Below, one piece after another: positions 34,225 to 43,438 of a stretch of DNA of 64,000 bases. The notes under the pieces are model-generated. The model saw only the letters and a program-made list of their open reading frames with translations. It ran no database searches and was not told where the DNA came from. The stretch's first letter is position 1. Each line of letters starts with the position of its first letter. Both the position numbers and the translations under genes were made by a program. Source of the stretch: BP-133 sp040756995 (GTDB lineage Bacteria; Actinomycetota; Acidimicrobiia; IMCC26256; BP-133); contig JBFLYK010000006.1 in the NCBI GenBank assembly GCA_040756995.1, forward strand, positions 1-64,000, written 5' to 3'.

Positions 34225-34820
34225 CAGAAAAGCTTACTGATGGCCTTGCCCAGGCCCACCACCAGCGTCACGCCGACCACGCCGATCGCACCGCCGATGC
34301 CGGCGATCACGATGTCGCCCAGCAGCACGCCCAGGCTCAGGACGACGACGCCGAGCGACGGGAGTGTGTCGAGGCCCGAGAACGGCGGGGCCAGAAAGGC
34401 CGTCAGGGTGAAGGCGAACACCGCCGCGCCGAAGGCGACACCGGTCAAGCGGTGCTCGAGCAGCCCGGCCATCCGGGGCTTGGAGAACTTCTCGAACCAG
34501 CAGATCCGTTTGAGGAGAGCCTTGGTGAACTTCGGGGCGGTGACGCCCTTCAGTTCCTTCTGCTCGAACCGCTTGGGGATCCACACCTCGTCGCGGCCCA
34601 CGATGAGCTCCAGGGCCAGCAGCATGGCCACGACCTCCAGGGCGTGACTGACCGCGCCGGTGGGGATGGGGAGGGCCGGCAGGGCCATGAGCACGATGAA
34701 CAGGATGGCGAAGCTCCGGGGCCCGAACGTGTCGACGAGATCACCGATCGTCTTCTTCCGGTCGCTGCGCAGCCACCGTTCGAGCTGGACGCTCACCTTC
34801 GCCTCTTCCGGGGCCTCCAT
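34224..34820 (-). CDS. ExoD-family exopolysaccharide-related membrane protein
   Basis: 198 residues from ATG 34818-34820. A start at 34907 would add a low-complexity leader and collide with the divergent DUF35 start, so it is less likely. Motifs of the ExoD family: LVDTFGPRSFAILFIVLMAL near the start, LPIPTG, then VVAMLLALELIVGRDEVWIP. About four helices. ExoD is needed for exopolysaccharide production in rhizobia; its mechanism is unknown. Coupled to the methyltransferase. Confidence 0.85.
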   Translation of the reverse strand: MEAPEEAKVSVQLERWLRSDRKKTIGDLVDTFGPRSFAILFIVLMALPALPIPTGAVSHALEVVAMLLALELIVGRDEVWIPKRFEQKELKGVTAPKFTKALLKRICWFEKFSKPRMAGLLEHRLTGVAFGAAVFAFTLTAFLAPPFSGLDTLPSLGVVVLSLGVLLGDIVIAGIGGAIGVVGVTLVVGLGKAISKLF

Positions 34821-34905
34821 GCCGTGGATATGCCCGAGATGATCAGAGGCCACGCCGGCGCCTACGCTCGCAGCGGCCGTCCCGGCGCCCGAGGAGGCAT
34901 TCTGC

Positions 34906-35310
34906 ATGGCGAGTCCGGTCCCGATCGTCGACTACCTGGTGCTCGACGGTGATCCGCATCTGGTGGCCAACGAGTGCGTCGCCTGCGGCGCCCGCTACTT
35001 CGACCGCCGTAACGCCTGCGCCAACCCCGACTGCGGCGGCCGGGAGTTCACCCGGGCCCCGGTCGCCACCACCGGCGAGGTCAAGGCGTTCACGATCGTC
35101 TCGCACGCCGCGCCCGGCATCCCGGTGCCCTTCGTCGCCGCGCTGGTCGACTGCGAGGGCACCAGCGTCAAGGGGAACCTGATCAACGTCGAGCCCGACC
35201 CCGAGCACGTGTCACTGGGCATGAAGGTCCGCCTGGCGACCTACCCGCTCGGCACCGACAGCGAGGGCACCGAAGCCATCGGCTTCGGCTTCGAACCGAT
35301 CTCGAACTGA
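34906..35310 (+). CDS. DUF35 zinc-ribbon/OB-fold acyl-CoA-associated protein
   Basis: 134 residues from ATG with GAGGAGG upstream. The zinc ribbon holds Cys pairs ECVACG and ANPDCGG near residues 24-45, followed by an OB-fold (TTGEVKAFTIVSHAAPGI, then VALVDCEG). DUF35 proteins partner thiolases of the SCP-x type, keeping them active. Exactly such a thiolase follows 12 bp downstream. The pair should act in degrading lipid or sterol side chains. Confidence 0.92.
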   Translation: MASPVPIVDYLVLDGDPHLVANECVACGARYFDRRNACANPDCGGREFTRAPVATTGEVKAFTIVSHAAPGIPVPFVAALVDCEGTSVKGNLINVEPDPEHVSLGMKVRLATYPLGTDSEGTEAIGFGFEPISN

Positions 35311-35322
35311 AGGAGTCACGCC

Positions 35323-36531
35323 GTGCCCAACACCGACGCTGTCTGGATCCTCGGTATCCACATGACCAAGTTCGGGAAGCACCCCGACAAGGACACGGTC
35401 GACCTGGCCGCAGAGGCCGCGCTGGGCGCACTGGCCGACGCCGGCGTCCGCATGAAGGACATGGGTGTGCTGGCCGCCGGCAACCTGATGGGCGGCGGCC
35501 TCGGGATCGGCCAGCAGCTGCAGAAGCAGGTGGGCCAGACGGGCATTCCCGTCTACAACGTGGCCAACGCCTGCGCCACCGGCGCCACGGCCCTCCGCAC
35601 GGCGATCATGGCGGTCAAGGCGGGGGAGTGCGACTTCGGCCTCGCCGTCGGGGTGGAGAAGCTGGCCGGCGCCGGCCTGCTGGCCGGCAAGGACCGCAAG
35701 GCCGACGCGCCGACGTGGCAGCCCAGCGGTCGCTACGGCGCGGTCGCCTCGGTGGACGGGCGCATCGGCACCGAAACCATGCCCGGCGTCTTCGCCCAGA
35801 TCGGCATGGAGTACGGCCACAAGTACGGCGGCACCAGCTTCGAGCTCTTCGCCCGCATCGCCGAGAAGAACCACGCCCACTCGACGCTCAACCCGCTGGC
35901 CGCCTATCAGAAGCGCTTCACCGTCGAGGAGATCATGAACGACGTCATGATCGCCTACCCCAACACGCGGTCGATGTGCTCGGCCAACTGCGACGGCGCG
36001 GCGGCGGCGGTTGTCGTGAGCGGCGAAAAGCTGCGGACGCTGTCGCTGGAGCAGCAGCGCCGGGCGGTCAAGGTTTCGGCCTCGGTGCTGACCACCGATC
36101 CCTGGGAAGAAGCCTGCCAGGTGCTGCCCAACGTCAACACGCTCACCCGCAACGCCGCCCGCCAGGCCTACGAGGCCGCCGGCGTGGGCCCGGAGGACCT
36201 CGACCTCGTGGAGCTGCACGACTGCTTCGCCACCGCCGAGCTCGTCCACTACGACAACCTCATGCTCTGCAAGGAAGGCGGGGCGGTCGACTTCTTCGAA
36301 TCCGGCGCCACCTGGCGGGACGGCACGACGCCGGTCAACGTGTCCGGCGGCCTCGAGTCCAAGGGCCACCCGATCGCCGCCACCGGCATCGCCAACATCT
36401 GGGAGGTCTGCCACCACCTCCGCGGCGAGGCCGGCGACCGCCAGATCGACAACGCCAAGGTCGGCCTGGCCCACGTGATCGGCCTCGGCTCCGCCTGCGG
36501 CGTCCACATCCTGGAGAAGGCCGCCGTCTAA
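35323..36531 (+). CDS. SCP-x/lipid-transfer-type thiolase (acetyl-CoA acetyltransferase family)
   Basis: 402 residues from GTG with AGGAG upstream. The reactive Cys84 lies in NACATGATALR. ELHDCFATAEL and SGGLESKGHPIAATG give the second His/Cys site. The short form of this family lacks the C-terminal NHH-type loop of classical thiolases and requires a DUF35 partner, encoded just upstream. It would cleave 3-ketoacyl-CoA or branched side chains (compare Ltp enzymes of steroid catabolism). The exact substrate is unknown. Confidence 0.92.
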   Translation: MPNTDAVWILGIHMTKFGKHPDKDTVDLAAEAALGALADAGVRMKDMGVLAAGNLMGGGLGIGQQLQKQVGQTGIPVYNVANACATGATALRTAIMAVKAGECDFGLAVGVEKLAGAGLLAGKDRKADAPTWQPSGRYGAVASVDGRIGTETMPGVFAQIGMEYGHKYGGTSFELFARIAEKNHAHSTLNPLAAYQKRFTVEEIMNDVMIAYPNTRSMCSANCDGAAAAVVVSGEKLRTLSLEQQRRAVKVSASVLTTDPWEEACQVLPNVNTLTRNAARQAYEAAGVGPEDLDLVELHDCFATAELVHYDNLMLCKEGGAVDFFESGATWRDGTTPVNVSGGLESKGHPIAATGIANIWEVCHHLRGEAGDRQIDNAKVGLAHVIGLGSACGVHILEKAAV

Positions 36532-36591
36532 GGACGGCTCGCCGGCCTCCGAGCGACAGACTCAGGCGGGTTCGGGAGGGTATCGCCCTCC

Positions 36592-38979
36592 ATGCGCCGC
36601 CCCGGTGGCGCAGGGATCCGCGGGCCGGAAACGAACGAACCTCTCATCGCCCGGTTCCGATGGAAGGTTCGTTCGTTGCCCGTCGCCCAAAGCCGCCGGG
36701 TCAGCGCGCTCGTCGCCGCGCTGACCGTCGCCAGCCTCGCCCTCGTCGGTCCCTCTCCGGCCCGGGCCGTCCCGTCGCCGGCTGGTCCCGCGGGCTACAT
36801 CCACACGATGGGTGGGGTCACCCGCAACTTCTCCCAGGGTGGGTACGGGCCGGAGATGGTGCTGGCCACGGAGTCCCAGTTCTCGAACCCCCGGGGGCTT
36901 GGTTTCGCCCCCAACGGCGACCTCTACATCGCCGACACCCTGAACCACCGGGTGCGCAAGCTCGACGCCAACGGTGTGGTCGACCGAGTGGCGGGCGTCG
37001 GATGGGCCGAGGGGTTCGGTGACGGCGGCCTCGCCGCCGATGCCGCACTCAACGAGCCGCACGGTGTCGCCGTCGACTCACTGGGCAACGTGTACATCGC
37101 CGACCGCCGGAACTGCGTGATCCGGAAGGTCGACAGCTCCGGCATCATCACCCGGTTCGCCGGTACCGGGCTGAAGAACGCCGCCGGCGGCTGTGCCAAA
37201 ACGGCCGGCACCCCGGACGGCGACGCGCTCGACGTCGCGCTGGATCAGCCGACGTCGTTGTTTATGACCCGGGCCGGCGGGGCCGACACGCTGTGGATCG
37301 CCGACACGGGAAATCACCAGGTCCGCAAGATCGTCGTCGTCAGCGGCGGCTCCGTGGTGCTCAACCCGCAGAACATCCGGGTCGCCGGCACGGCGGGGCC
37401 GAAGTGGTACGGGCCGGGCGATGGCCGTGACGCGCTCGACGCCGAGTTCCGCCACCCCGAGGGCCTGTGGGTGGCGGCCGACGGGACGATCTACGTCAAT
37501 GACACCGGCAACAACCTGATCCGTAAGATCGCCATGCCGGCCGCCGGCAGCCAGGTCCGCAAGGTGTCCGTCATCGCCGGTGACGTGGCGGCGGCCGTCG
37601 CCAACGCCACCAACCCCGTCGACTATCTCTCCGGCAACAGCGACGGTGACGGGGGCATGGCCGTCGACGCCCACCTCGACCAGCCCCGCGGCATCACCGG
37701 TGACAACCAAGGCCACCTGTACGTGGCTGAGGAACACGGCTCCCGGATCCGCCGCATCAACCTCGGGAACGGAGTGATCGAGACGGTCGCCGGCGACGGC
37801 ACGTTCCTCGAGCAGCGGGCCAACGGCGGTTCGCTGCAGATCAAGGGCGAGAACGGTCCGGCGCTCCAGACGCAGTTCTCGATACTGCGTGACATCCACA
37901 TCAATCCCGCCGACGGCAGCCTCTGGATCGCCGACAGCCGCCACAACCGGATCCGGGCCATTTTCGACCCGGCAAACGCCCCCGGCGCCATCATCCCCAC
38001 CGGCGGCGGGGGGGCGACACCCACCCCGACGACCACCACGACGGTCCCGAAGACCACCACCACGACGGCTCCGACCACGACCACCACGACGGCTCCGACC
38101 ACGACCACCACCACATCGGCGCCGACGACGACCAGCACCACGGCGCCGTCCCCCGACACCGGCGGAACGGCGGGCACCCCGGTCGATCCCGGCCCGGACA
38201 CCCCGGGGGCGCCGGTCGCCCGCCGGTCCGGCTACTGGATGGTGGGCTCCGACGGCGTCGTCTATCCCTTTGGTGAGGCCAAGGCGTACGGGAACGCCGC
38301 CACCACCTCGGCCGTGGATCTCGAGCCGACCCCGTCCGGCAACGGGTATTGGATCGTCGACGACCGCGGCCGCGTCTTTGCCTTCGGTGATGCCGTCGGC
38401 CGGGGGAACGTCGAGCTCTCGAAGCTGGTGGCGGGGGAGAAGGTGACGAGCCTGACGGCCACGGCCGACGGCGCCGGCTACTGGATCTTCAGCGATCGGG
38501 GACGGGTCCTCACGTTCGGCAACGCTCCGTTCCTCGGCGACGTCTCCGACGTCCGGCTGAACGGCCGGGTGCTCGATTCCATCGTCACACCTTCAGGGCA
38601 GGGCTATTACATGGTGGCCTCCGACGGCGGCATTTTCGCCTTCGGCGACGCCAAGTTCTACGGCTCGATGGGCGGGCAGCCGTTGAACGCTCCGGTCCAG
38701 AGCCTCGTGCCCGACGCCGACGGAGTCGGCTACTGGCTCGTCGCCAGCGACGGGGGAATCTTCGCCTTCCAGGCCGGCTTCAAGGGGTCCCTCGGCGCCG
38801 TGAAGCTCAACCGGCCGGTGACCGGAATGGTCCGGGCGGGGACCGGCTACCTGATGGTCGGCGAGGACGGCGGCATCTTCGACTTCTCCGGCACTCCCGA
38901 TGGCTTTCAGGGCAGCCTCGGCGACCGGCCGCCGGCCAAGCCGATCACGTCCGTCGCCGTCCTCGAGGGGCGCGCCTGA
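36592..38979 (+). CDS. secreted NHL-repeat protein with Thr-rich linker and GYW/SDGG repeat domain
   Basis: 795 residues from ATG 36592, or 767 from TTG 36676, which has GGAAGG upstream. A signal peptide ends at PSPARA-VPSP. Residues about 60-470 are NHL beta-propeller blades (PRGLGFAPNGDLYIADTLNH and later LDQPTSLFM, HPEGLWVAADG). A Thr/Pro linker (TTTTTxPTTTTT) follows to about 520. The last 270 residues are repeats of the type GYWMVGSDGVVYPFGEA, which are common in actinobacterial, especially Acidimicrobiia, secreted proteins. It is probably cell-surface bound; ligand unknown. Confidence 0.88.
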   Translation: MRRPGGAGIRGPETNEPLIARFRWKVRSLPVAQSRRVSALVAALTVASLALVGPSPARAVPSPAGPAGYIHTMGGVTRNFSQGGYGPEMVLATESQFSNPRGLGFAPNGDLYIADTLNHRVRKLDANGVVDRVAGVGWAEGFGDGGLAADAALNEPHGVAVDSLGNVYIADRRNCVIRKVDSSGIITRFAGTGLKNAAGGCAKTAGTPDGDALDVALDQPTSLFMTRAGGADTLWIADTGNHQVRKIVVVSGGSVVLNPQNIRVAGTAGPKWYGPGDGRDALDAEFRHPEGLWVAADGTIYVNDTGNNLIRKIAMPAAGSQVRKVSVIAGDVAAAVANATNPVDYLSGNSDGDGGMAVDAHLDQPRGITGDNQGHLYVAEEHGSRIRRINLGNGVIETVAGDGTFLEQRANGGSLQIKGENGPALQTQFSILRDIHINPADGSLWIADSRHNRIRAIFDPANAPGAIIPTGGGGATPTPTTTTTVPKTTTTTAPTTTTTTAPTTTTTTSAPTTTSTTAPSPDTGGTAGTPVDPGPDTPGAPVARRSGYWMVGSDGVVYPFGEAKAYGNAATTSAVDLEPTPSGNGYWIVDDRGRVFAFGDAVGRGNVELSKLVAGEKVTSLTATADGAGYWIFSDRGRVLTFGNAPFLGDVSDVRLNGRVLDSIVTPSGQGYYMVASDGGIFAFGDAKFYGSMGGQPLNAPVQSLVPDADGVGYWLVASDGGIFAFQAGFKGSLGAVKLNRPVTGMVRAGTGYLMVGEDGGIFDFSGTPDGFQGSLGDRPPAKPITSVAVLEGRA
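36630..36677 (+). promoter_or_regulatory. 13-bp perfect inverted repeat over the 5' end of the NHL gene
   Basis: AACGAACGAACCT (36630-36642) pairs perfectly with AGGTTCGTTCGTT (36665-36677), with a 22-base loop. If translation starts at TTG 36676, the hairpin would hide both the GGAAGG ribosome site and the start. It could also be a protein-binding site with CGAA direct repeats. Confidence 0.55.
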
Positions 38980-39023
38980 TCCGGCAGCGAAGAATCGGCG
39001 GGGGCAGGGCGGGACGGCGAGGT

Positions 39024-39221
39024 CTACGGTCCGACCTGTGGCCAGGTCGCCGGCTCCTCTTCCAGCAGGAGTCGGTGGGGGACGGGCTGAACCTTTCCCG
39101 GCCGCGCCCGGCCGACCAGCGTGGGGTGGAAGTAGACCAGCGGCTCCGTCTCCAGGGCGATGCTGGTCTTCCGGTCGATGGCCGGCACCTTCGGTGCGGG
39201 GCGCAGCGGCTTGGGGCTCAC
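39024..39221 (-). CDS. 65-residue protein coupled to the amidase
   Basis: GTG 39219-39221 overlaps the amidase stop (GTGA), so a reading frame this short still looks genuine. The peptide begins SPKPLRPAPKVPAIDRKTS, and has FHPTLVGRARPGKVQPVPH in the middle and an acidic LLLEEEPATWP end. No family recognised. Partner or accessory to the amidase is a guess. Confidence 0.55.
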   Translation of the reverse strand: MSPKPLRPAPKVPAIDRKTSIALETEPLVYFHPTLVGRARPGKVQPVPHRLLLEEEPATWPQVGP

Positions 39222-40781
39222 GACGCACCCTTCAGGATCGGCGGCTTGCGGGTGAAGAAGCGGACGTCCTCGTCGAGGGCGATGGCGACCTCGAACAGCC
39301 GGGATTCTTCGAGATGGTTGGCCGCCAACTGCAGCCCGACGGGGTGGCCTTCGCCGCCGAGGCCGACCGGGACCGACAGCGAGGGGAACCCGTTGAGGTT
39401 GAAACCCTGATTCAGACGGTACGTCGGACCGAAGACGAAGCTCTGCGATGGGGTCTGGTAGGTCGGCTTGGTCGCGACCGTGGGACTGGCCACCACGTCG
39501 AGACGGTGCGTGGCGAACAGCTCCCGCCATTCCCGCACCCAGACGGAACGAAGCCGTTGGGCATCAAGGTAGTCGGCGGCCGAGATCGTCTCCCCGGCCT
39601 CGACGATGGCCAGGATCTCCGGGGAGTAGCGGTGCGCACGGTCGGCGACGAGGCGTCGGTGGTAACTCGTGGACTCGGGAAGCAGGATCTTGACCAGAAC
39701 GTGCGCTCCTTGAACGACCAGCGAGCCGTACGGGTTCGGTCCTTCGCCGAGCACCTCCTCCAACGAGGGCGGAGCCGGGACGACGACGACCTCCGCGCCC
39801 ATCGCCGCCAGGCGGTCCAGTCCCTCGCGGCAGACCCGCTCGACGTCGGGTTCGATGTCGTCCCAGTAGAACCGGTCCGGCAGCCCGACCCGCACACCGG
39901 CCAGGCTGGGCGGCGGCGTTGTCGGATAGGCGGGCACCGGCGCCTCGAGGCTCGTCGGGTCGGCCGGGTCATGACCGGCCATGACCCCGAGGAGGATTGC
40001 GCAGTCCGCCATCCGCCGGGCCATCGGCCCGGCGTGGTCGCAGGACCAGGCCAGTGAGATCACGCCGTGACGGGAACATCGTCCATAGGTGCCCTTGACG
40101 CCGGACACCCCGCACATCGCGGCGGGATTGACGATCGAGCAGCCGGTGTCGGTTCCCAACGCCGCCGGGACCATCCGGGCCGCCAGTGCCGCACCCGACC
40201 CACCGGAGCTGCCCCCGGGGCTGCGCCGGGTGTCCCAGGGGTTGACCGTCGGCGGACTGTTGGGTCCCCAGGCGAACTCGGTACTCGACAGCTTGCCGAG
40301 GAGGACCATCCCCGCCTCCTGCAGGCGCGACCAGACGGTGGCGTCGAAGTCGGGGACGAAGTCCTCCAGCACCTTGGAGCTGGCCGTGGTCGGGATACCC
40401 CTCGTGTAGTACAGGTCCTTCAGGCCGATGGGCACACCGGCCAGCGGGCCGACCTCGCGGCCCGCCGCCCGCGCTTCGTCGGTCGTCGCCGCCGCGGCCA
40501 GCGCCACATCGAACGTCGGACGCTGGAAGGCCTTGATCGTCCTGTCGAGGCGCTCGACCCGATCGATGCAGGCCTCCACCAGCTCCCGGGCGGAGAGCTG
40601 CCGGCTTCGCAGGAGCGGCAACAGCTCCACGATCGTCAGGTCGGCGGGGTTGGTGGAGCTCGCCTCCGTGGAGAACGGAGCGATGCCGCCTCCCGCCGCT
40701 TTCGCCGCCTTTGGCCACCAACGGTGCGGCGGCCGCCGCCGCCAGGACCTGCCTCCGGGTGAACCGCCGCGTCGAGCCCAT
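39218..40781 (-). pseudogene. Tat-exported amidase (amidase signature family), frameshifted near the signal peptide
   Basis: The ATG (40779-40781) has GGGGGAGG upstream and starts a Tat signal, TRRFTRRQVLAAAAAAPLV. Near 40700-40715 the frame shifts by one, and the rest of the amidase continues in another frame. Its motifs are intact: KDLYYTRG with the catalytic Lys, then GGSSGGSGAALAARMVP with the cis-Ser and nucleophile Ser region, and GLPDRFYWDD later. 1564 bases are 521 codons plus one. One extra G in GGCGGCG would explain it, giving a 520-residue enzyme. It would hydrolyse amides outside the cell. Sequencing error or real loss cannot be told apart. Confidence 0.8.
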
Positions 40782-40937
40782 GCCGGTACCTCCCCCTCAT
40801 CGCCCCGCGCCAACGCTAGGGAGCGCCGGGCCCCCGTTGTGACTCCCGGCGCGCGTTCGCACCATGTCGGCGGACACAGATCCGCCCGCCGAAGCCCGGC
40901 TCGGGCGGGGAGTGACGGCACGGCGTACCGTGGCCGC

Positions 40938-42089
40938 ATGCGTACCAGCATCTGCGACCAGCTCGGGATGGAGTATCCCGTCCTGGCCTTCAGCCATTGC
41001 CGCGACGTGGTGGCCGCGGTCACCCGGGCCGGGGGTTTCGGCGTCCTCGGGGCCACCACGCTCACGCCCGAGCAGCTCGACATGGAGCTGCGCTGGATCG
41101 ACGACGAGGTCCGGGGCAAGCCGTACGGCGTCGACGTCCTCGTCCCGGAGAGCCTGGCCGGGATGGAGCGGGGTTCAGGGTTCAATGCCGGCGCCCTGGC
41201 CGAGTTGATCCCCGAGGAGCACCGCCGGTTCCTCGACTCCCTGCTGGAGAAGTACGGCATCGAACCGATGCGCCCGGGGACCGACGAGGGCGCCGACCCG
41301 TCCGGAGCACGAGCTGAGGGGATGGCGGCCGGGCTGTCGGGGGAGGGGGCCCTCCGGCTCATCGAGGTCGCCCTCACCCATCCCATCCGGCTGGTGGCCA
41401 ACGCTCTGGGGGCGCCGCCGGCCGAGATGCTCAAGGCCGCCCACGACGTCGACGTCCCCGTCGCCGCCCTGGCCGGCCGGCGGGAGCACGCCGAGCGGCA
41501 CGTGGCGGCGGGCGTCGACATCGTCGTGGCCCAGGGTTACGAGGCCGGGGGCCACACCGGCGAGATCGCCACCATGGTCCTCGTCCCCGAGATCGTCGAC
41601 GCCGTGGCGCCACGGCCGGTGCTGGCCGCCGGCGGCATCGCCCGGGGGCGGCAGATGGCGGCGGCCATGGCCCTCGGTGCCCAGGGGGTGTGGACGGGCT
41701 CGGTGTGGCTCACCACCGAGGAGGCCGAGACGCACCCGGTGGTGAAGGAGAAGTTCCTGGCCGCCACCTCGTCCGACACCGTCCGGTCCCGGTCGATCAC
41801 CGGCAAGCCGGCCCGCCAGCTCAAGAGCGCCTGGACCGGCGCCTGGGACGGGCCCGACTCGCCCGGCCCGCTCCCCATGCCCCTCCAACCGCTGCTGGTC
41901 GACTACGCCCTCCACCGGATCGGCCGGGCGGCGGCCGCCGGGGCGCCGGGGGCCGTCCAGCTCGTCAACTACTTCGTCGGGCAGGTGGTGGGTTCCCTCG
42001 ACGCCGTCCGACCGGCCCGCCAGGTGCTGCGGGAGATGATCGAGGAGTACGTCGACACCGTCGCTGGCCTGGCCGACGGTCTCCGGTGA
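40938..42089 (+). CDS. nitronate monooxygenase/2-nitropropane dioxygenase-family FMN enzyme
   Basis: 383 residues from ATG 40938. TIM-barrel landmarks are MEYPVLAFS, then GGFGVLGATTLTPEQL (FMN loop), AQGYEAGGHTGE with the catalytic His, and VLAAGGIARGRQMAAAMALGAQGVWTGS. These proteins oxidise nitronates or act on unsaturated acyl-CoA-like substrates. It lies 46 bp upstream of a P450 on the same strand; a shared transcript is likely. Confidence 0.9.
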   Translation: MRTSICDQLGMEYPVLAFSHCRDVVAAVTRAGGFGVLGATTLTPEQLDMELRWIDDEVRGKPYGVDVLVPESLAGMERGSGFNAGALAELIPEEHRRFLDSLLEKYGIEPMRPGTDEGADPSGARAEGMAAGLSGEGALRLIEVALTHPIRLVANALGAPPAEMLKAAHDVDVPVAALAGRREHAERHVAAGVDIVVAQGYEAGGHTGEIATMVLVPEIVDAVAPRPVLAAGGIARGRQMAAAMALGAQGVWTGSVWLTTEEAETHPVVKEKFLAATSSDTVRSRSITGKPARQLKSAWTGAWDGPDSPGPLPMPLQPLLVDYALHRIGRAAAAGAPGAVQLVNYFVGQVVGSLDAVRPARQVLREMIEEYVDTVAGLADGLR

Positions 42090-42105
42090 TATCCTCTCGC
42101 TGAGT

Positions 42106-42113
42106 GAACGTTC
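42106..42113. promoter_or_regulatory. GAACGTTC palindrome before the second P450
   Basis: The 8-bp palindrome sits about 22 bases before the P450 ATG in the short space after the nitronate monooxygenase gene. It may be half of a TetR-type operator. Being only 8 bp, chance cannot be excluded. Confidence 0.3.
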
Positions 42114-42135
42114 GGTCGGGGGAGGTGGGGAGCCG

Positions 42136-43305
42136 ATGGGTGCCGACGCACCGACGTCAGATCTGGATCTGTGGTCCCGCGAGGTTCTGATCGACCCCTG
42201 GGAGCACTTCCGGGAGATCCGCGACACCGCGCCGGCCGTCTACCTCGAGCGCTACGACGTCTACGCCGTCGGGCGCTACCGCGACGTGCGGGGCGTCCTG
42301 CGGGACTGGCAGACGTTCACGTCGGCCGATGGCGTGGCCTTCAACGACCTCATGAACGAGGCCGAGATGGGCACCGCTCCCGGCAGCGACCCCCCGGAGC
42401 ACGACGCCATCCGGGCGGCCATGCTCGAGCGGCTCCGCCTCACCGAGGTGCGGGGGCTGGCCGACCTCGTCCAGCGCCGGGCCGACGCCATGGTGGCCGA
42501 GCTGGTCGAGCGGGGCTCCTTCGACCTCGTGACCGACCTGGCCCAGCGCTACGTGACCGAGGTGGTCGGAGAGCTGATCGGCCTCGACCGGCAGCGGCTG
42601 GCCCGCTTCGGGCCGGCCGGCCCGGTGTTCTTCGACAGCACCGGCCCGGAGGGCGACCTCGTCTACGAGTCGGTCCCGGTCGCCCTCGAGCTCCTCCAGG
42701 AGATCGGCGCCCTGACCAAGGAGGACATGGCTCCCGGCAGCATGGGCTGGTCGCTGTTCGAGGCCGAGGAGCGGGGCGAGATCCCGCCCGACAGCACCAC
42801 GATGCTCATCTGGAACTACATCGGCCCGGCGTTCGACACCACCATCAACGGGATCGGCAGCACGATCTGGATGCTGGCCCGCGACCCCGAGCAGTGGAAG
42901 ATCCTCAAGGACGAGCCGTCGCTCATCCCGGCGGCGTTCAACGAAGGGATCAGGATGGAGGCTCCGATCTCCATCTGGGCCCGGGGCTGCCGCCACGGCG
43001 CGGAGATCGACGGCATCACGATCCCGCCCGGCAGCCGGATGTGCGTGCTGATCGCCTCGGCCAACCGTGACGAGCGGCACTACCCCGACCCCGACCACTA
43101 CGACGTGCGGCGCGACCCCCACGACCACGTCGCCTTCGGCCACGGCATCCACTCCTGCGTCGGTTCGTCGCTGGCCCGCACCGAGGCCCACGCCGTCCTC
43201 ACGGCGCTGGTGAACCAGGTGACCACGCTGGAGTGCGGTGAGCCCGTCCGGGAGCCGCACAACACGACCCGAGGTCTGCACAGCCTCCCCATGCATGTGG
43301 CGTAA
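42136..43305 (+). CDS. cytochrome P450 with an unusual I-helix
   Basis: 389 residues with GGGGAGG upstream. The heme loop FGHGIHSCVG holds Cys341, and EGIRME gives Glu270/Arg273. The I-helix has GPAFDTTING in place of the usual (A/G)Gx(D/E)T, so the kink Gly is replaced by Phe; Asp234 and Thr235 remain. This is typical of some CYP families with altered proton delivery. The substrate is unknown. Follows the nitronate monooxygenase by 46 bp. Confidence 0.92.
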   Translation: MGADAPTSDLDLWSREVLIDPWEHFREIRDTAPAVYLERYDVYAVGRYRDVRGVLRDWQTFTSADGVAFNDLMNEAEMGTAPGSDPPEHDAIRAAMLERLRLTEVRGLADLVQRRADAMVAELVERGSFDLVTDLAQRYVTEVVGELIGLDRQRLARFGPAGPVFFDSTGPEGDLVYESVPVALELLQEIGALTKEDMAPGSMGWSLFEAEERGEIPPDSTTMLIWNYIGPAFDTTINGIGSTIWMLARDPEQWKILKDEPSLIPAAFNEGIRMEAPISIWARGCRHGAEIDGITIPPGSRMCVLIASANRDERHYPDPDHYDVRRDPHDHVAFGHGIHSCVGSSLARTEAHAVLTALVNQVTTLECGEPVREPHNTTRGLHSLPMHVA

Positions 43306-43348
43306 GGGGTTTGTGTTCACCCTGTGAGGACGGTCGGGTCCCAAATGA

Positions 43349-43365
43349 TCGTCCTCGGAGGACGA
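43349..43365. promoter_or_regulatory. inverted repeat before the first MEDS gene
   Basis: TCGTCCTC-G-GAGGACGA is a perfect 8-bp repeat 74 bases upstream of the MEDS gene start and 44 bases after the P450 stop. It may be an operator or the stem of a weak terminator for the P450; there is no T-run. Confidence 0.45.
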
Positions 43366-43438
43366 CGACTTCGCGTAAGCGATGACCGACGATTCACTGT
43401 GGCGTCGTAGGCAGCCGCGCACACTGCGAGGGGGAGGC

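Noticed and set aside
34821..34907. ExoD-like gene starting at 34907
   Set aside because: The start would share bases with the divergent DUF35 ATG and add a low-complexity leader unusual for the family.
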